Below, piece after piece: positions 52,487-60,712 of a stretch of DNA of 64,000 nt (position 1 is the first letter of the stretch; each line of letters opens with the position of its first letter). Location of the stretch: contig NZ_UGPW01000001.1 in assembly GCF_900453105.1 (NCBI RefSeq), positions 434,001-498,000 of the forward strand, given 5' to 3'. This DNA is from Moraxella ovis. GTDB lineage: Bacteria > Pseudomonadota > Gammaproteobacteria > Pseudomonadales > Moraxellaceae. The notes under the pieces were generated by a model. It was not told the DNA's origin and searched no databases. It saw only the letters and a list, made by a program, of their open reading frames with translations. The position numbers and the translations under genes were made by a program.

Positions 52487-52516
52487 AAAGAACTGTCGCC
52501 ACGGCGACAGTTCTTT
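52487..52516 (+). repeat. Hairpin between adhesin and TpgA-like gene
   Basis: AAAGAACTGTCGCC and GGCGACAGTTCTTT; a 14-base inverted repeat with almost no loop and no long T run. It may be an attenuator or an mRNA-stability element in the two-gene transcript. Confidence 0.6.
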
Positions 52517-52543
52517 AAAACAAATACTTAAATAGGAAAAACC

Positions 52544-53404
52544 ATGAAATCATTAAATAAAATCGCACTTGCAGTTGGTTCTTTTGCCCTGCTTACATTA
52601 ACTGGTTGTGCAACTATCGGCAATCAGTCGCCTGCAACAGAAAAAGAAGTAACATTCCCAGCTATCGAAAAAGCAGTATTCTCGAGCAACAACTACAAAG
52701 GCTCATGGCCTAATTGGAGTAACGTGGCTCAAGTAGAACATGGCATGACAAAAGATCAGCTGTACGCACTACTATCATACCCTCATTACCGTGAAGGTCT
52801 TTACGGTGCGCGTGAATGGAATTATATTTTCAACTACCGTACCGCGGAAAATGAACACCGTCAATGTCAATATCAAATCCATTTTGATAAAAACATGACA
52901 ACCCAAGCTATGTACTGGTCTTCGCCAGAATGCGAAAAGCAAGTAAAAAATATTACCAAGCCTACTCAACAAGTCATTAACAACATTATACAGCAAATGC
53001 CTGAAGCAAAACCTGTTGAAACCCTTGCGCTATCAGCAGACGCATTGTTCGCTTTTGATAAGTTTAGTTTAAGTGATGTAAATCCGCAAGGTCGCCAAGA
53101 ATTAGCAAATCTTGTTCAAAGATTGAAGCACTATGAGCAAACTGGTAAGATTTCTGTTTATATTGTTGGTCACACCGATAGATTTGGTGGTGAAGCGTAT
53201 AACATGAACTTATCTAAAAAACGTGCTGACAGCATCGCTGCTTATCTACTATCTAGTGGCATTAAACCAGCAAACCTACACACTTTAGGTGCAGGTGAGC
53301 ATATGCCAGTTAAAGAATGCTCAATCAGTGGTACAAAGCAACAGCAAATTGACTGCCTACAACCTAACCGTCGGGTAGAAGTTCAAATCTACGTTGCGCA
53401 GTAA
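52544..53404 (+). CDS. TpgA-like lipoprotein (BamE/SmpA-like plus OmpA C-terminal domain)
   Basis: 286 residues. Signal MKSLNKIALAVGSFALLTL with lipobox LTGC at about residue 22. Residues about 60-130 resemble SmpA/BamE (VEHGMTKDQLYALLSYPHYR). The OmpA-like peptidoglycan-binding domain covers about 165-286, with YIVGHTDRFGGEAYNMNLSKKRADSI and NRRVEVQI. This pairing matches TpgA of Acinetobacter, encoded right after the trimeric autotransporter Ata and needed for its display. Located 70 bases after the adhesin, so a partner role is likely. Ribosome site ATAGGAAAAACC. Confidence 0.82.
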   Translation: MKSLNKIALAVGSFALLTLTGCATIGNQSPATEKEVTFPAIEKAVFSSNNYKGSWPNWSNVAQVEHGMTKDQLYALLSYPHYREGLYGAREWNYIFNYRTAENEHRQCQYQIHFDKNMTTQAMYWSSPECEKQVKNITKPTQQVINNIIQQMPEAKPVETLALSADALFAFDKFSLSDVNPQGRQELANLVQRLKHYEQTGKISVYIVGHTDRFGGEAYNMNLSKKRADSIAAYLLSSGIKPANLHTLGAGEHMPVKECSISGTKQQQIDCLQPNRRVEVQIYVAQ

Positions 53405-53445
53405 GCTTGTCTTGACTAGCGCCATTTATTTCTGAAAAGAAACCC

Positions 53446-53475
53446 AAAAAAAGCACCCTTTTGAGGTGCTTTTTT
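53446..53475. terminator. Terminator after the TpgA-like gene
   Basis: AAAAAAGCACC and GGTGCTTTTTT stem; also serves the HU fragment on the other strand. Confidence 0.85.
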
Positions 53476-53506
53476 GATTATTTTTGCCTAGCTAATTTCT
53501 AAGAAA

Positions 53507-53801
53507 TTATTTCTTAGATTTTTTTGCAGATTTTGCAGGTTTGCTATTTACTGCATCTTTCAAGGCTTTACCCGCTTTGAAACTAGCAACTTTAGTAGCT
53601 GCAATTTCTATTGACTCACCCGTTTGTGGATTGCGGCCAAAGCGCACTGCACATTCTTTTACAACAAATGTACCAAAACCTACCAAAACCATACCTTCGC
53701 CTTTCTGAAGCGTCTCAGTGATGATTTCCATTACGCTATTAATTGCTTGGGTTGATTGAACTTTACTCAGGCCACTTTTATGACTGATCGCTTCATTGAC
53801 T
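53507..53801 (-). pseudogene. HU-family DNA-binding protein cut at its 5' end by an IS
   Basis: The frame reads VNEAISHKSGLSKVQSTQ through the arm motif FGRNPQTGESIEIAA and a lysine-rich tail (KPAKSAKKSKK). Compared with HU (about 90 residues starting MNKSEL), only the first six or so codons are missing: sequence upstream of 53801 is the tip of the IS element. The first ATG left is at codon 24 (53729-53731), which would drop helix 1. The missing codons are not found at the far end of the IS, so more than a simple insertion happened. Confidence 0.75.
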
Positions 53802-53835
53802 TCCTCCCCTCGCTAAACCGAGGGGATTCCTACTG

Positions 53836-54918
53836 CTAGACGGTCAAGCCGACCGCAAGAATGTTCTTACTAGCATTGATATCTCTATCATGCCATGTGC
53901 CACACTTCGCACAAGCCCATTCTCTTATTCGCAAACCTGCTCTACCTTTCGGACTGTTGCTGTCGATTTGACCGCAACACGAACAAGTTTGGGTAGTGTA
54001 TTTTTCAGATACGGTTTCTAAGCGACAACCTGCATTCTTACATTTGTAGGTCAGTTGTCGTTTGAGTTCAAACCAGCTAGCATCGTAAACCGATTTGGCT
54101 AGTTTGCCTTTTTTGCTGTTAAATTGGGTGGTTTTAACGTCACCAACCACAATTAGGGCGTTGTCTTTGACTAATTGGGTAGTGAATTTATGAATTAGGT
54201 CTTGGCGTGTGTTTTTAATTTTGGCATGGATTGCCTTGACACGCTGTTTGTTTTTGGCACGTTGGGCTGTGGCTAACGCTTTGGCATATTTAAGAGTTTG
54301 CTTGATTTGTAGCTTGTCACCGTTTGAGGTAGTGGCACTGTCTTTTAAGCCTAAATCTATGCCAACGCTACCAGTTCCACAAGTGGTTTTAGGGTAATTT
54401 TTAACGGTGATACACGCATACCAACGACTGCGGCTGTCTTGCACAATCTCAAGAGTGTTAATTTGGTATAGCGACAGGTTGTAGCTGTCCCATAGGTCAA
54501 TGATTAGCTTTTGCCCTTTAGCTAAACTAAGCTGTAAGGTTGATTTTAATCCTTTTTTGCCTGTTTGGTGGGTAGCGATGTGTTTAATGGCAGATTGTTT
54601 AAAGGGTAGCCAACCGAGCGATTTACGCTTTGATTTTGGATTGTTGGTTCGCCATGATAATTTAGCCTTTTTGAATTGTTTTCGGCTTTTGGCGTGGGTT
54701 TCATTAATCGCTTGAATAGTTTGACTATGCAAGCCTAACAGCTCACCGCTACCTTTGGTGTATTCGTTTAGGTCGTAAGCACTAAAGAATTTGCCAGTCT
54801 TTTGCAGATGCTTGTAACTCAAGTCATTGACGTAATTCCACACGAAATTAACCGAACCGCTTAGGTGGTTTAGTTGGTCTGTGTGTTTATCTCGTATGCG
54901 TAGCTTGAGTGTTTTCAT
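53836..54918 (-). CDS. tnpB: TnpB RNA-guided nuclease of IS200/IS605
   Basis: A 360-residue TnpB (OrfB). RuvC-like motifs: GIDLGLKDSATTS (first Asp, about 190), LIVVGDVKTTQFN (second site, which has VGDV rather than the common IEDL with catalytic Glu), DRDINASKNILAVG (third Asp). Zinc finger CSCCG and CAKCG near 315-335. TnpB uses an RNA from the right end to cut DNA next to a short adjacent motif. The gene ends 34 bases from the 53802 tip, so that tip should be the RNA-encoding right end. Whether the Glu change matters is unknown. Confidence 0.88.
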   Translation of the reverse strand: MKTLKLRIRDKHTDQLNHLSGSVNFVWNYVNDLSYKHLQKTGKFFSAYDLNEYTKGSGELLGLHSQTIQAINETHAKSRKQFKKAKLSWRTNNPKSKRKSLGWLPFKQSAIKHIATHQTGKKGLKSTLQLSLAKGQKLIIDLWDSYNLSLYQINTLEIVQDSRSRWYACITVKNYPKTTCGTGSVGIDLGLKDSATTSNGDKLQIKQTLKYAKALATAQRAKNKQRVKAIHAKIKNTRQDLIHKFTTQLVKDNALIVVGDVKTTQFNSKKGKLAKSVYDASWFELKRQLTYKCKNAGCRLETVSEKYTTQTCSCCGQIDSNSPKGRAGLRIREWACAKCGTWHDRDINASKNILAVGLTV

Positions 54919-54966
54919 AGGTTTAAGTATAATTGGATTTTTATATTTTACAGTTGGTCTAATTAT

Positions 54967-55377
54967 ATGTCAAATGATTTAAGACGTGGTAGGCATGTTG
55001 TTTACAATCTTCATGTGCATTTGGTCTTTGTGGCTAAATACCGCAGAAAGGTATTCACTAAAGAGATTTTAGACGATATGCAGGTTATCTTTGAGGAAGT
55101 TTGTTCAAAGTTTGAGGCACAATTAGTTGAGTTTGATGGTGAATGCGACCATGTGCATTTATTGGTGGTTTATCCGCCTAAAGTGGCTATTTCTAGTTTG
55201 GTAAATAGCTTGAAAGGCGTATCTAGTCGGTTATTGCGTAAAAAAGAATATCCGTCCATCAAAGGGCAGTTATGGGGTGGTGCGTTGTGGTCGCCTAGCT
55301 ATTTTGCAGGTAGTTGTGGCGGTGCTCCAATTGAGATTATCCGCCAGTACATTGAACAGCAGAATACACCACACTAA
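54967..55377 (+). CDS. tnpA: TnpA Y1 single-strand transposase of IS200/IS605
   Basis: 136 residues. The HUH motif is CDHVHLLVVYPP (about 60-71) and the nucleophile Tyr is in EIIRQYIEQQ (about 128). It cuts and rejoins single-stranded DNA at hairpin-guided ends. Divergent from tnpB over 48 bases. Length and motifs are intact, so the element may be active. Confidence 0.92.
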   Translation: MSNDLRRGRHVVYNLHVHLVFVAKYRRKVFTKEILDDMQVIFEEVCSKFEAQLVEFDGECDHVHLLVVYPPKVAISSLVNSLKGVSSRLLRKKEYPSIKGQLWGGALWSPSYFAGSCGGAPIEIIRQYIEQQNTPH

Positions 55378-55446
55378 ACAACTTTCTGTGCGTAAGCATG
55401 ATTGCGGAGTTGCCTTATATCCACCGCCTGAAGTCGGTGGTTTTAC

Positions 55447-55588
55447 GGCAACGGAGGAAAAAAGACACAGCAAAGCCGTTTATAATGTACTAAGACCACT
55501 AGTTCAACAGGGCTTAGTCATCCAAACAAGAATAAGAAAAGGCGAAACACGCTATCAGTGGGCGACAAATACCTTAGAAAGCAGCTAA
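55447..55588 (+). pseudogene. 3' fragment of a winged-helix-like gene
   Basis: Directly at the IS tip a frame with no start codon reads ATEEKRHSKAVYNVLRPLVQ then VIQTRIRKGETRYQWATNTL and ends at TAA 55586-55588. The helix-strand pattern and basic wing resemble the end of a winged-helix domain (inference). The 5' part was lost or lies elsewhere. Confidence 0.5.
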
Positions 55589-55593
55589 ATCCA

Positions 55594-56288
55594 TTAGACA
55601 GACAATAAAATCAAAGAAAAAAGCAGCCAAAGAGCTGCTTTTATTGTGGTTGGTTTTGTGCAGGTGCTACATAATGGCGGAAATAATGACGGTTCAAGTT
55701 TGTATTTTTTCTGACTATGACCACGATAAAAAACCGTTTGACCACTTTCATTCTTTTGAAGTTTACTTATCAAGTCTTGAACATTGTCAATATAAGTTTC
55801 TTGTTTATCAACAGTTAAAGAACTAACAACAGACGTGTCAAATCCAATAGGTTTTACTTCTATGATATTTTTACTATTACTAGAATTATCATTGTCATTT
55901 AAAATAGTGGATAAATTTCCTTTTTTAATTGCCCAATGCTGTCTATATAATTCCCATTCCTGTATAATTTTTCTATTATTATCAAATAAATCATAAGAAT
56001 TTATATCTTGCTCTTGCATATCCTTAAAAGATAATATTACGTTTCTAGCTTTTACATTAAATTTGTCAATTTTAGCAAGATATACTTTTGAGTCATTGCC
56101 TTCATAGGTATATATGCAAGGCGATTTATAATTTCTTTATAGTTGCCATTAAATAACTCTTTGATTTCATCGATAGTATGTTCCAAGAATCTTGATATCC
56201 ATAATGATATTTCATTATTTTCAATCACAAAATTCTCATCAGAACCTATAACAATAAAATTGAAATACTCATTTTCTTCATTATTCAT
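55594..56288 (-). pseudogene. FRG-domain protein, frameshifted and 3'-truncated
   Basis: Starts MNNEENEYFNFIVIGSDENF; a shift near 56110 moves it out of frame, after which reading continues as GNDSKVYLAKIDKFNVKARN and MQEQDINSYDLFDN. The segment VQDLISKLQKNESGQTVFYR followed by GHSQKKYKLEPSLFP matches the start of the FRG domain, found in phage-defence and toxin-like proteins. It then runs into unrelated sequence including a terminator (55617-55645), so the rest of the domain is missing. Very AT-rich, unlike the core genes. Confidence 0.6.
55617..55645. terminator. Terminator hairpin
   Basis: AAAAGCAGC and GCTGCTTTT around CAAAGA with flanking A/T runs. It probably belonged to the winged-helix gene. 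Confidence 0.75.
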
Positions 56289-56355
56289 AAACTTATGTAT
56301 CTCCGTAAAATCAATACTGGATTATATCATATATTCGTATTTAATAAGATAAAAA

Positions 56356-57657
56356 TCAACGCTCATTCGGCTTTAAAAAATAAAGCGCCACCACCGCAAG
56401 AAAAATAAACCCACTTGCCCCCAGATACAAATCATCTTTGCCAATGCCCATATCCAAGAGCTTGCCTGCCAAAATGGGCGAGACGATAGAACCAATCCGT
56501 CCCACGCCGATTGCCGTGCCGACCCCTGTACTTCTAAATTCAGGGGCGTACAGCGTGGGGTTAATGGTGTATAGCCCCGTGATACAGCCATTGACAAGGC
56601 TACCGACCAAAATGGCAAAAACAAGGGCGAGCGTCAAGGTGAGACTAAACACAAAGCCGATAATGACAAGGGACGACAGCACGAAAAATGCCATGAGTGT
56701 GGATTTTGGGGCAAATTTACTCACCAAAAAGCCAAAGATGGGCGAGCCTATCGTACCGCCAATGCTGATTGCCATACCGACCTTTTGGCTTTGTTCTTTG
56801 GCAAGCCCTGATGATTCTAGCAGGGCAGGCGTCCACGAGCTGATAAAATAAAAAGACGACATCACGGCAATGAACGCTGCCCAAATGAGTAGAGTGGTCT
56901 TTAATTGACCTTTGGCAAAGAGCTGGCTAATAGGGGCTTTGGGTTTGGTAGATTGGGTTTGGGCGGGCAGTTGCCAGTTGCCTTGTTTGCCGATTTTGTG
57001 GGCGATGTTGGTGAGTTTGGTAAGGGCGTTGGCAGGTTGTTTTTGGTTTAAGAAATCTACCGATTCGGGCAATAGGGCGATGAGTGCCACGAGTGCCAGC
57101 CCCGTCAACACCGCCCCTGTCAAAATACCGAGCGAAAGCCAAACTCATCCTGGAGCATGACCGCCGACAATCCGCCAAGCATTGCACCCACCCCAAAACC
57201 ACACGCATAAATAGCAATGGCAAGCCCACGCCATTTTTGGCTGGCGTATTCGCTCACGATGACGTTGGTGCATGGCAAAATACCGCCCTGTTATCACACG
57301 CCAAAAGCCAATAGTCTCCACACTGTGCGAAAAATACGTCATCAGCACACCCACCGCCGATAGGGCGGTTGCGATGATAAGTAGTGGACATCTGTCAAAT
57401 TTATCTGCCAAAGGGGCAAGTCCCATAGAGCCAATCGCCATGCCGATAAAGCCGGCACTCATGAGCGTGCCGATTTCCGCACCCGTTAGCCCAAGCTCGG
57501 TCTGAATGTTTTTGGCGGTAAAGGCAATCGCCAGCACGTCAAAGCCGTCTAGCATATTTAAGATAACGGCTAAGGCAACGATGAGCCACTGGTAGGCACT
57601 CATGGGCGTGTGGTTAATGGCGTGGGCTAGGTTTGAGGTATGCTGAGTGTGCGTCAT
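56356..57657 (-). pseudogene. MFS transporter, aromatic acid:H+ symporter-like (frameshifted)
   Basis: The first part (MTHTQHTSNLAHAINHTPMS, then LNMLDGFDVLAIAFTAKNIQ) has the AAHS-type helix 1 with the GFD motif. A shift near 57270 leads to NVIVSEYASQKWRGLAIAIY and a second near 57125 to VLTGLALVALIALLPESVDF and six more helices, ending LYFLKPNER. About 430 residues if repaired. Relatives such as PcaK, BenK or MhpT import aromatic acids. Two shifts make it non-functional unless they are sequence errors. Confidence 0.75.
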
Positions 57658-57772
57658 GATATCTAATAAATCTAACAAGATGGCATATTATGCTCAAAAG
57701 TCTTGATGAATAAATATCAATATTCTCATCTTAAGATGATTTATATTCATTATGATGACCCATAAATGCCAA

Positions 57773-57797
57773 CAAAAAAGCCCGCGGAAGCGAGCTT
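57773..57797. terminator. Terminator after fdxA
   Basis: On the minus strand AAGCTCGC pairs with GCGGGCTT (one G-U), followed by TTTT. Confidence 0.7.
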
Positions 57798-57817
57798 GAT
57801 TGTGAATACGATCAGAA

Positions 57818-58141
57818 TTAGCGTTCTAGGTATTGAATCTTACCTGGCACACCGTCCCATTTTTCGTGTTCTGGCAATGGGTCTTTTTTCTCGGTAATGT
57901 TCGCCCATACTTGAGACAACTCTTCGTTAATGGCGAGGTACTCTTCTTGACCAGCGGGAATCTCATCTTCGGAGAAAATAGCGTTGGCAGGGCATTCTGG
58001 CTCACAAAGCGCGCAGTCGATGCACTCATCAGGATTGATGACTAGAAAATTTGGACCTTCGTAGAAGCAGTCAACAGGGCAGACTTCCACGCAGTCTGTG
58101 TATTTGCATAGGACGCAGTTATCGGTTACAACAAAAGTCAT
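57818..58141 (-). CDS. fdxA: 7Fe ferredoxin
   Basis: A 107-residue ferredoxin holding one 3Fe-4S and one 4Fe-4S cluster. Cys motifs: [17 protein letters not shown] (3Fe site) and [12 protein letters not shown] (4Fe site). The C-terminal extension ([20 protein letters not shown]) is typical of the Azotobacter FdI type. Start MTFVVTDNC at 58139-58141 with GGTAATCCC upstream; the longer in-frame ATG at 58207 adds an unlikely leader. Confidence 0.93.
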   Translation of the reverse strand: MTFVVTDNCVLCKYTDCVEVCPVDCFYEGPNFLVINPDECIDCALCEPECPANAIFSEDEIPAGQEEYLAINEELSQVWANITEKKDPLPEHEKWDGVPGKIQYLER

Positions 58142-58446
58142 GGGATTACCTTGGCTAAAAATGGCTGGTAGGTGGGCAAGAATCATGCACTTGCAAATTA
58201 GTGGCATATATTTTAGCCTGTTTGGCTGATTTTCTCAAATAAAACATCATATTTTATTATGCCAAAATCGAAAAACTACCATTAAAATCCGCAAAAGACA
58301 CTTTCGGATGATAAGGGTTATTATTCATTACAATATAACCAAAAATCATTCTAAAAATTATAAGATTTCATGTTGATTTTGGCTTAAAGGAGTTGCACCA
58401 TGCGCAAAAAGACCGTGCAGATGACGGTCTTTTTTCAGTGTGTTAA
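58142..58446. other. Intergenic region between fdxA and the DUF697-like gene
   Basis: About 300 bases, strongly AT-rich in the middle. It must hold the fdxA promoter, and ends with a 16-residue mini-ORF that overlaps a terminator hairpin (58400-58450). Nothing else was recognised. Confidence 0.5.
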
Positions 58447-58450
58447 TTAG
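58400..58450 (+). CDS. 16-residue mini-ORF with a strong ribosome site
   Basis: AAAGGAG at 58386-58392 sits seven bases before ATG, an unusually good Shine-Dalgarno. The peptide MRKKTVQMTVFFQCVN is encoded across the hairpin AAAAAGACCGT/ACGGTCTTTTTT. It ends next to the stop of the convergent gene. It may be a leftover start of a lost gene or chance. Confidence 0.25.
   Translation: MRKKTVQMTVFFQCVN
58406..58435. terminator. Terminator after the DUF697-like gene
   Basis: AAAAAGACCGT and ACGGTCTTTTT stem with loop GCAGATG; symmetrical, so it works on both strands. Confidence 0.85.
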
Positions 58451-58956
58451 ACTTGATGACCTTTTAATTGAGCTTCTTTGGCCACTTGGTAGCATTGCTC
58501 GATATGATCGAAGGCGATTTTTTTGAAAATCATGTAGCCGATGCTGGCTGCCACCATCTGTCCGCCCAAAGGCACATATTTGGCAACTTGTTTGCCGATG
58601 AGGCGACCACCAAAGCCTTGAATTGTTTTGTTGACCACGCCACGAGTCGCCACCAGTCCGCCGATGGCTAGGATGCGATCTTGGATAGTCTGTCTGCGCG
58701 CTGCCTCACTGGCGGTACTGTGCGGGTCGGTTGGCTCTTCTAGGCCGAATTTTTTGGTAATCTCTGGTAGTAGCTTTGATAGCATACCCACATCAATCGC
58801 CACATCTAAAAACGGCACAGGAATGATGGCCACGCCGGCTGAGATTTTGGCGCGAGATTTGGCAAGTTCTTGGCATTCAGCGCGAACCTTTTCCAGGTTG
58901 ATTGTTGGGTCGAAGTCTTTGGCGGTAGGCTGACTGATAGGTTTGGCTAGGCTCAT
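58447..58956 (-). CDS. DUF697-like protein
   Basis: 169 residues without a signal peptide. The region AGVAIIPVPFLDVAIDVGML (about 40-59), the Gly-rich helices RLIGKQVAKYVPLGGQMVAA and a hydrophobic GYMIFKKIAF near the end resemble DUF697, a helical membrane-associating domain found at the end of YcjF/Era-like GTPases; here it stands alone. Ribosome site AAGGATACTATT. Function unknown. Confidence 0.6.
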   Translation of the reverse strand: MSLAKPISQPTAKDFDPTINLEKVRAECQELAKSRAKISAGVAIIPVPFLDVAIDVGMLSKLLPEITKKFGLEEPTDPHSTASEAARRQTIQDRILAIGGLVATRGVVNKTIQGFGGRLIGKQVAKYVPLGGQMVAASIGYMIFKKIAFDHIEQCYQVAKEAQLKGHQV

Positions 58957-59099
58957 AATAGTATCCTTGTTGTTAGGTTTTGCTAGATTTAAAAATGCCT
59001 TTTAAATCTAGTATGACTTTAATTATAACAAGTTATCTGCCAAAGTATGTAACGAAGTTGTAAACAATTTAGACATTTTGTACAAAAATCAATCAGTAT

Positions 59100-60650
59100 C
59101 TAGCCGTGTTTTAGCTGTCTTGGGCGAAAGCCTGTACCGAGCAGTACCGCGCCATAGGCTGCCGCGCCAAGTGCGCAGATGCCAAGTAATACCAGCACAC
59201 GTAGCCACTGCGCACCGTCGGCTGGATAGTAGGGCAGGATGAGATATAGAGCGATCGCCATGGCAAGGCTCGATATGCCAAACTGTGCACCCATCTTGCG
59301 CCAATGACTGCCAAAGCGCCAGACGCCGTGCTTATGCAAAAAGTAATACAAAAGTCCAGCGTTAACGAAGCTCGCTGCTGTTGTGGCAAGTGCAAGACCG
59401 CCATGTAAGGGCAATTTGAACAGATAAAACAGCCCGATGAATATCACGCTAAAGATCATGTTGGCAAAGACAGCTACGATACCGATCTTGACCGGAGTTT
59501 TGGTATCTTGACCAGCAAAGAAAGCAGGCGCGAAGATCTTGATTAGCATGAATCCTAAGATACCCCCTGCCATGCTTTTTAGGGCGATGCCGCTCATCAA
59601 GGCGTCGTGCTGGCTAAATTCACCGCGTACGAACAGCGCATTCATCAGTACATCAGACAACATGAACATCGCTACGGATGCGGGCAGTCCGACCAGGATG
59701 ATAAGACGCGCCGCCCAGTCGAGGGTTTTTTTGAAGGTGGCATCATCCGCCTTGGCACGGCTTGATGAGAGACTTGGCAGAATCACGGTTCCAATCGCCA
59801 CACCGATTAGTCCAAGCGGCAGCTCGCTCAATCGCTCAGCGGCATACAGCCAAGAGACTGAACCGCCAATCATCAGCGAGGCGAACACGGTGTTTAGCAG
59901 TAGGTTAATCTGAGTGACGGACACACCAAAGATGGCAGGTAGCATGAGTTTTAAGATGCGTTTTACGCCTTCGTGCTTAAAATCAACTTTGGGCGCAGGC
60001 AGTAGTTTTTGGCGATAAAGCTCGGGCAGTTGAATGACAAGCTGCAAGATGCCACTGATGGCAACCGCATAGCCTAATGCCATGATGGGCTTATCGAACA
60101 TCGGTGCGAATAATAAAGCCCCTATAATCATGCTTACATTCAACAGCACAGGCGCAAAAGCAGGTGCGGCGAATCGTCCGTAGCTTTGTAAGATGCTACC
60201 AAAAAACGCCGTCATTGAGATGAACAGCAGATAAGGAAAGGTTAAGCGCAGTAAGTCAGTCGCTGCATCAAACTTGGTGGGATTATTCATAAAACCAGGG
60301 GCGAAAATCTGCACCACAAAAGGCGCAAGCGCAATCACCGCTACCGTCAGCACCAATAAGATTAAGCTTAATACGCCAGAGACTCTGCTGATGAGAATCT
60401 GTACTTCATTTAGAGTGCGTTTTTCTTTATATTCAGATAAGACGGGAACAAAGGCCTGAGAGAATGCACCTTCGGCGAACAGACGACGTAAGAAATTAGG
60501 AATCTTGAACGCCACCAAGAACGCATCCATCAATCCGCCTGCGCCAAACACCCCCATCAATACCATGTCGCGCACCAATCCTAAGATGCGCGACAGCATT
60601 GTCATGGAGCTGACGATAAAAGTAGAGCGGAACAGACGAGATTTTGCCAT
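59100..60650 (-). CDS. murJ: Lipid II flippase MurJ
   Basis: A 516-residue MOP-family membrane protein with 14 predicted helices that flips lipid II to the periplasmic face for peptidoglycan synthesis. N-terminal SMTMLSRILGLVRDMVLMGV, FKIPNFLRRLFAEGAFSQAF (conserved basic cavity residues) and PLGLIGVAIGTVILPSLSSS are characteristic. Full length. The start MAKSRLFRST has GAATCATC nearby. It lies next to ampD on the same strand (62-bp gap), both acting on cell-wall precursors or recycling. Confidence 0.95.
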   Translation of the reverse strand: MAKSRLFRSTFIVSSMTMLSRILGLVRDMVLMGVFGAGGLMDAFLVAFKIPNFLRRLFAEGAFSQAFVPVLSEYKEKRTLNEVQILISRVSGVLSLILLVLTVAVIALAPFVVQIFAPGFMNNPTKFDAATDLLRLTFPYLLFISMTAFFGSILQSYGRFAAPAFAPVLLNVSMIIGALLFAPMFDKPIMALGYAVAISGILQLVIQLPELYRQKLLPAPKVDFKHEGVKRILKLMLPAIFGVSVTQINLLLNTVFASLMIGGSVSWLYAAERLSELPLGLIGVAIGTVILPSLSSSRAKADDATFKKTLDWAARLIILVGLPASVAMFMLSDVLMNALFVRGEFSQHDALMSGIALKSMAGGILGFMLIKIFAPAFFAGQDTKTPVKIGIVAVFANMIFSVIFIGLFYLFKLPLHGGLALATTAASFVNAGLLYYFLHKHGVWRFGSHWRKMGAQFGISSLAMAIALYLILPYYPADGAQWLRVLVLLGICALGAAAYGAVLLGTGFRPRQLKHG

Positions 60651-60712
60651 GATGATTCACAGAATAAAAAATGCGTATTATAAAGAATTTGAGTGTGCTT
60701 AGTGTGGAAAAT

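Larger units (their letters stand above)
53802..55446. mobile_element. IS200/IS605-family element with tnpA and tnpB
   Basis: About 1.65 kb. Contains divergent tnpB (-) and tnpA (+), both full length. Subterminal hairpins are CCCCTCG/CGAGGGG at 53807-53826 and CCACCG/CGGTGG at 55421-55440, one at each end, as used by Y1 transposases. No terminal inverted repeats or target duplication, as expected. TTGAC borders the left tip and TTTTAC lies at the right tip. The exact cleavage bases are inferred. Confidence 0.82.

Noticed and set aside
53507-53731. Intact short HU protein starting at 53731
   Set aside because: The frame upstream matches HU codons 7-29, so this ATG is internal and the gene is truncated by the IS.
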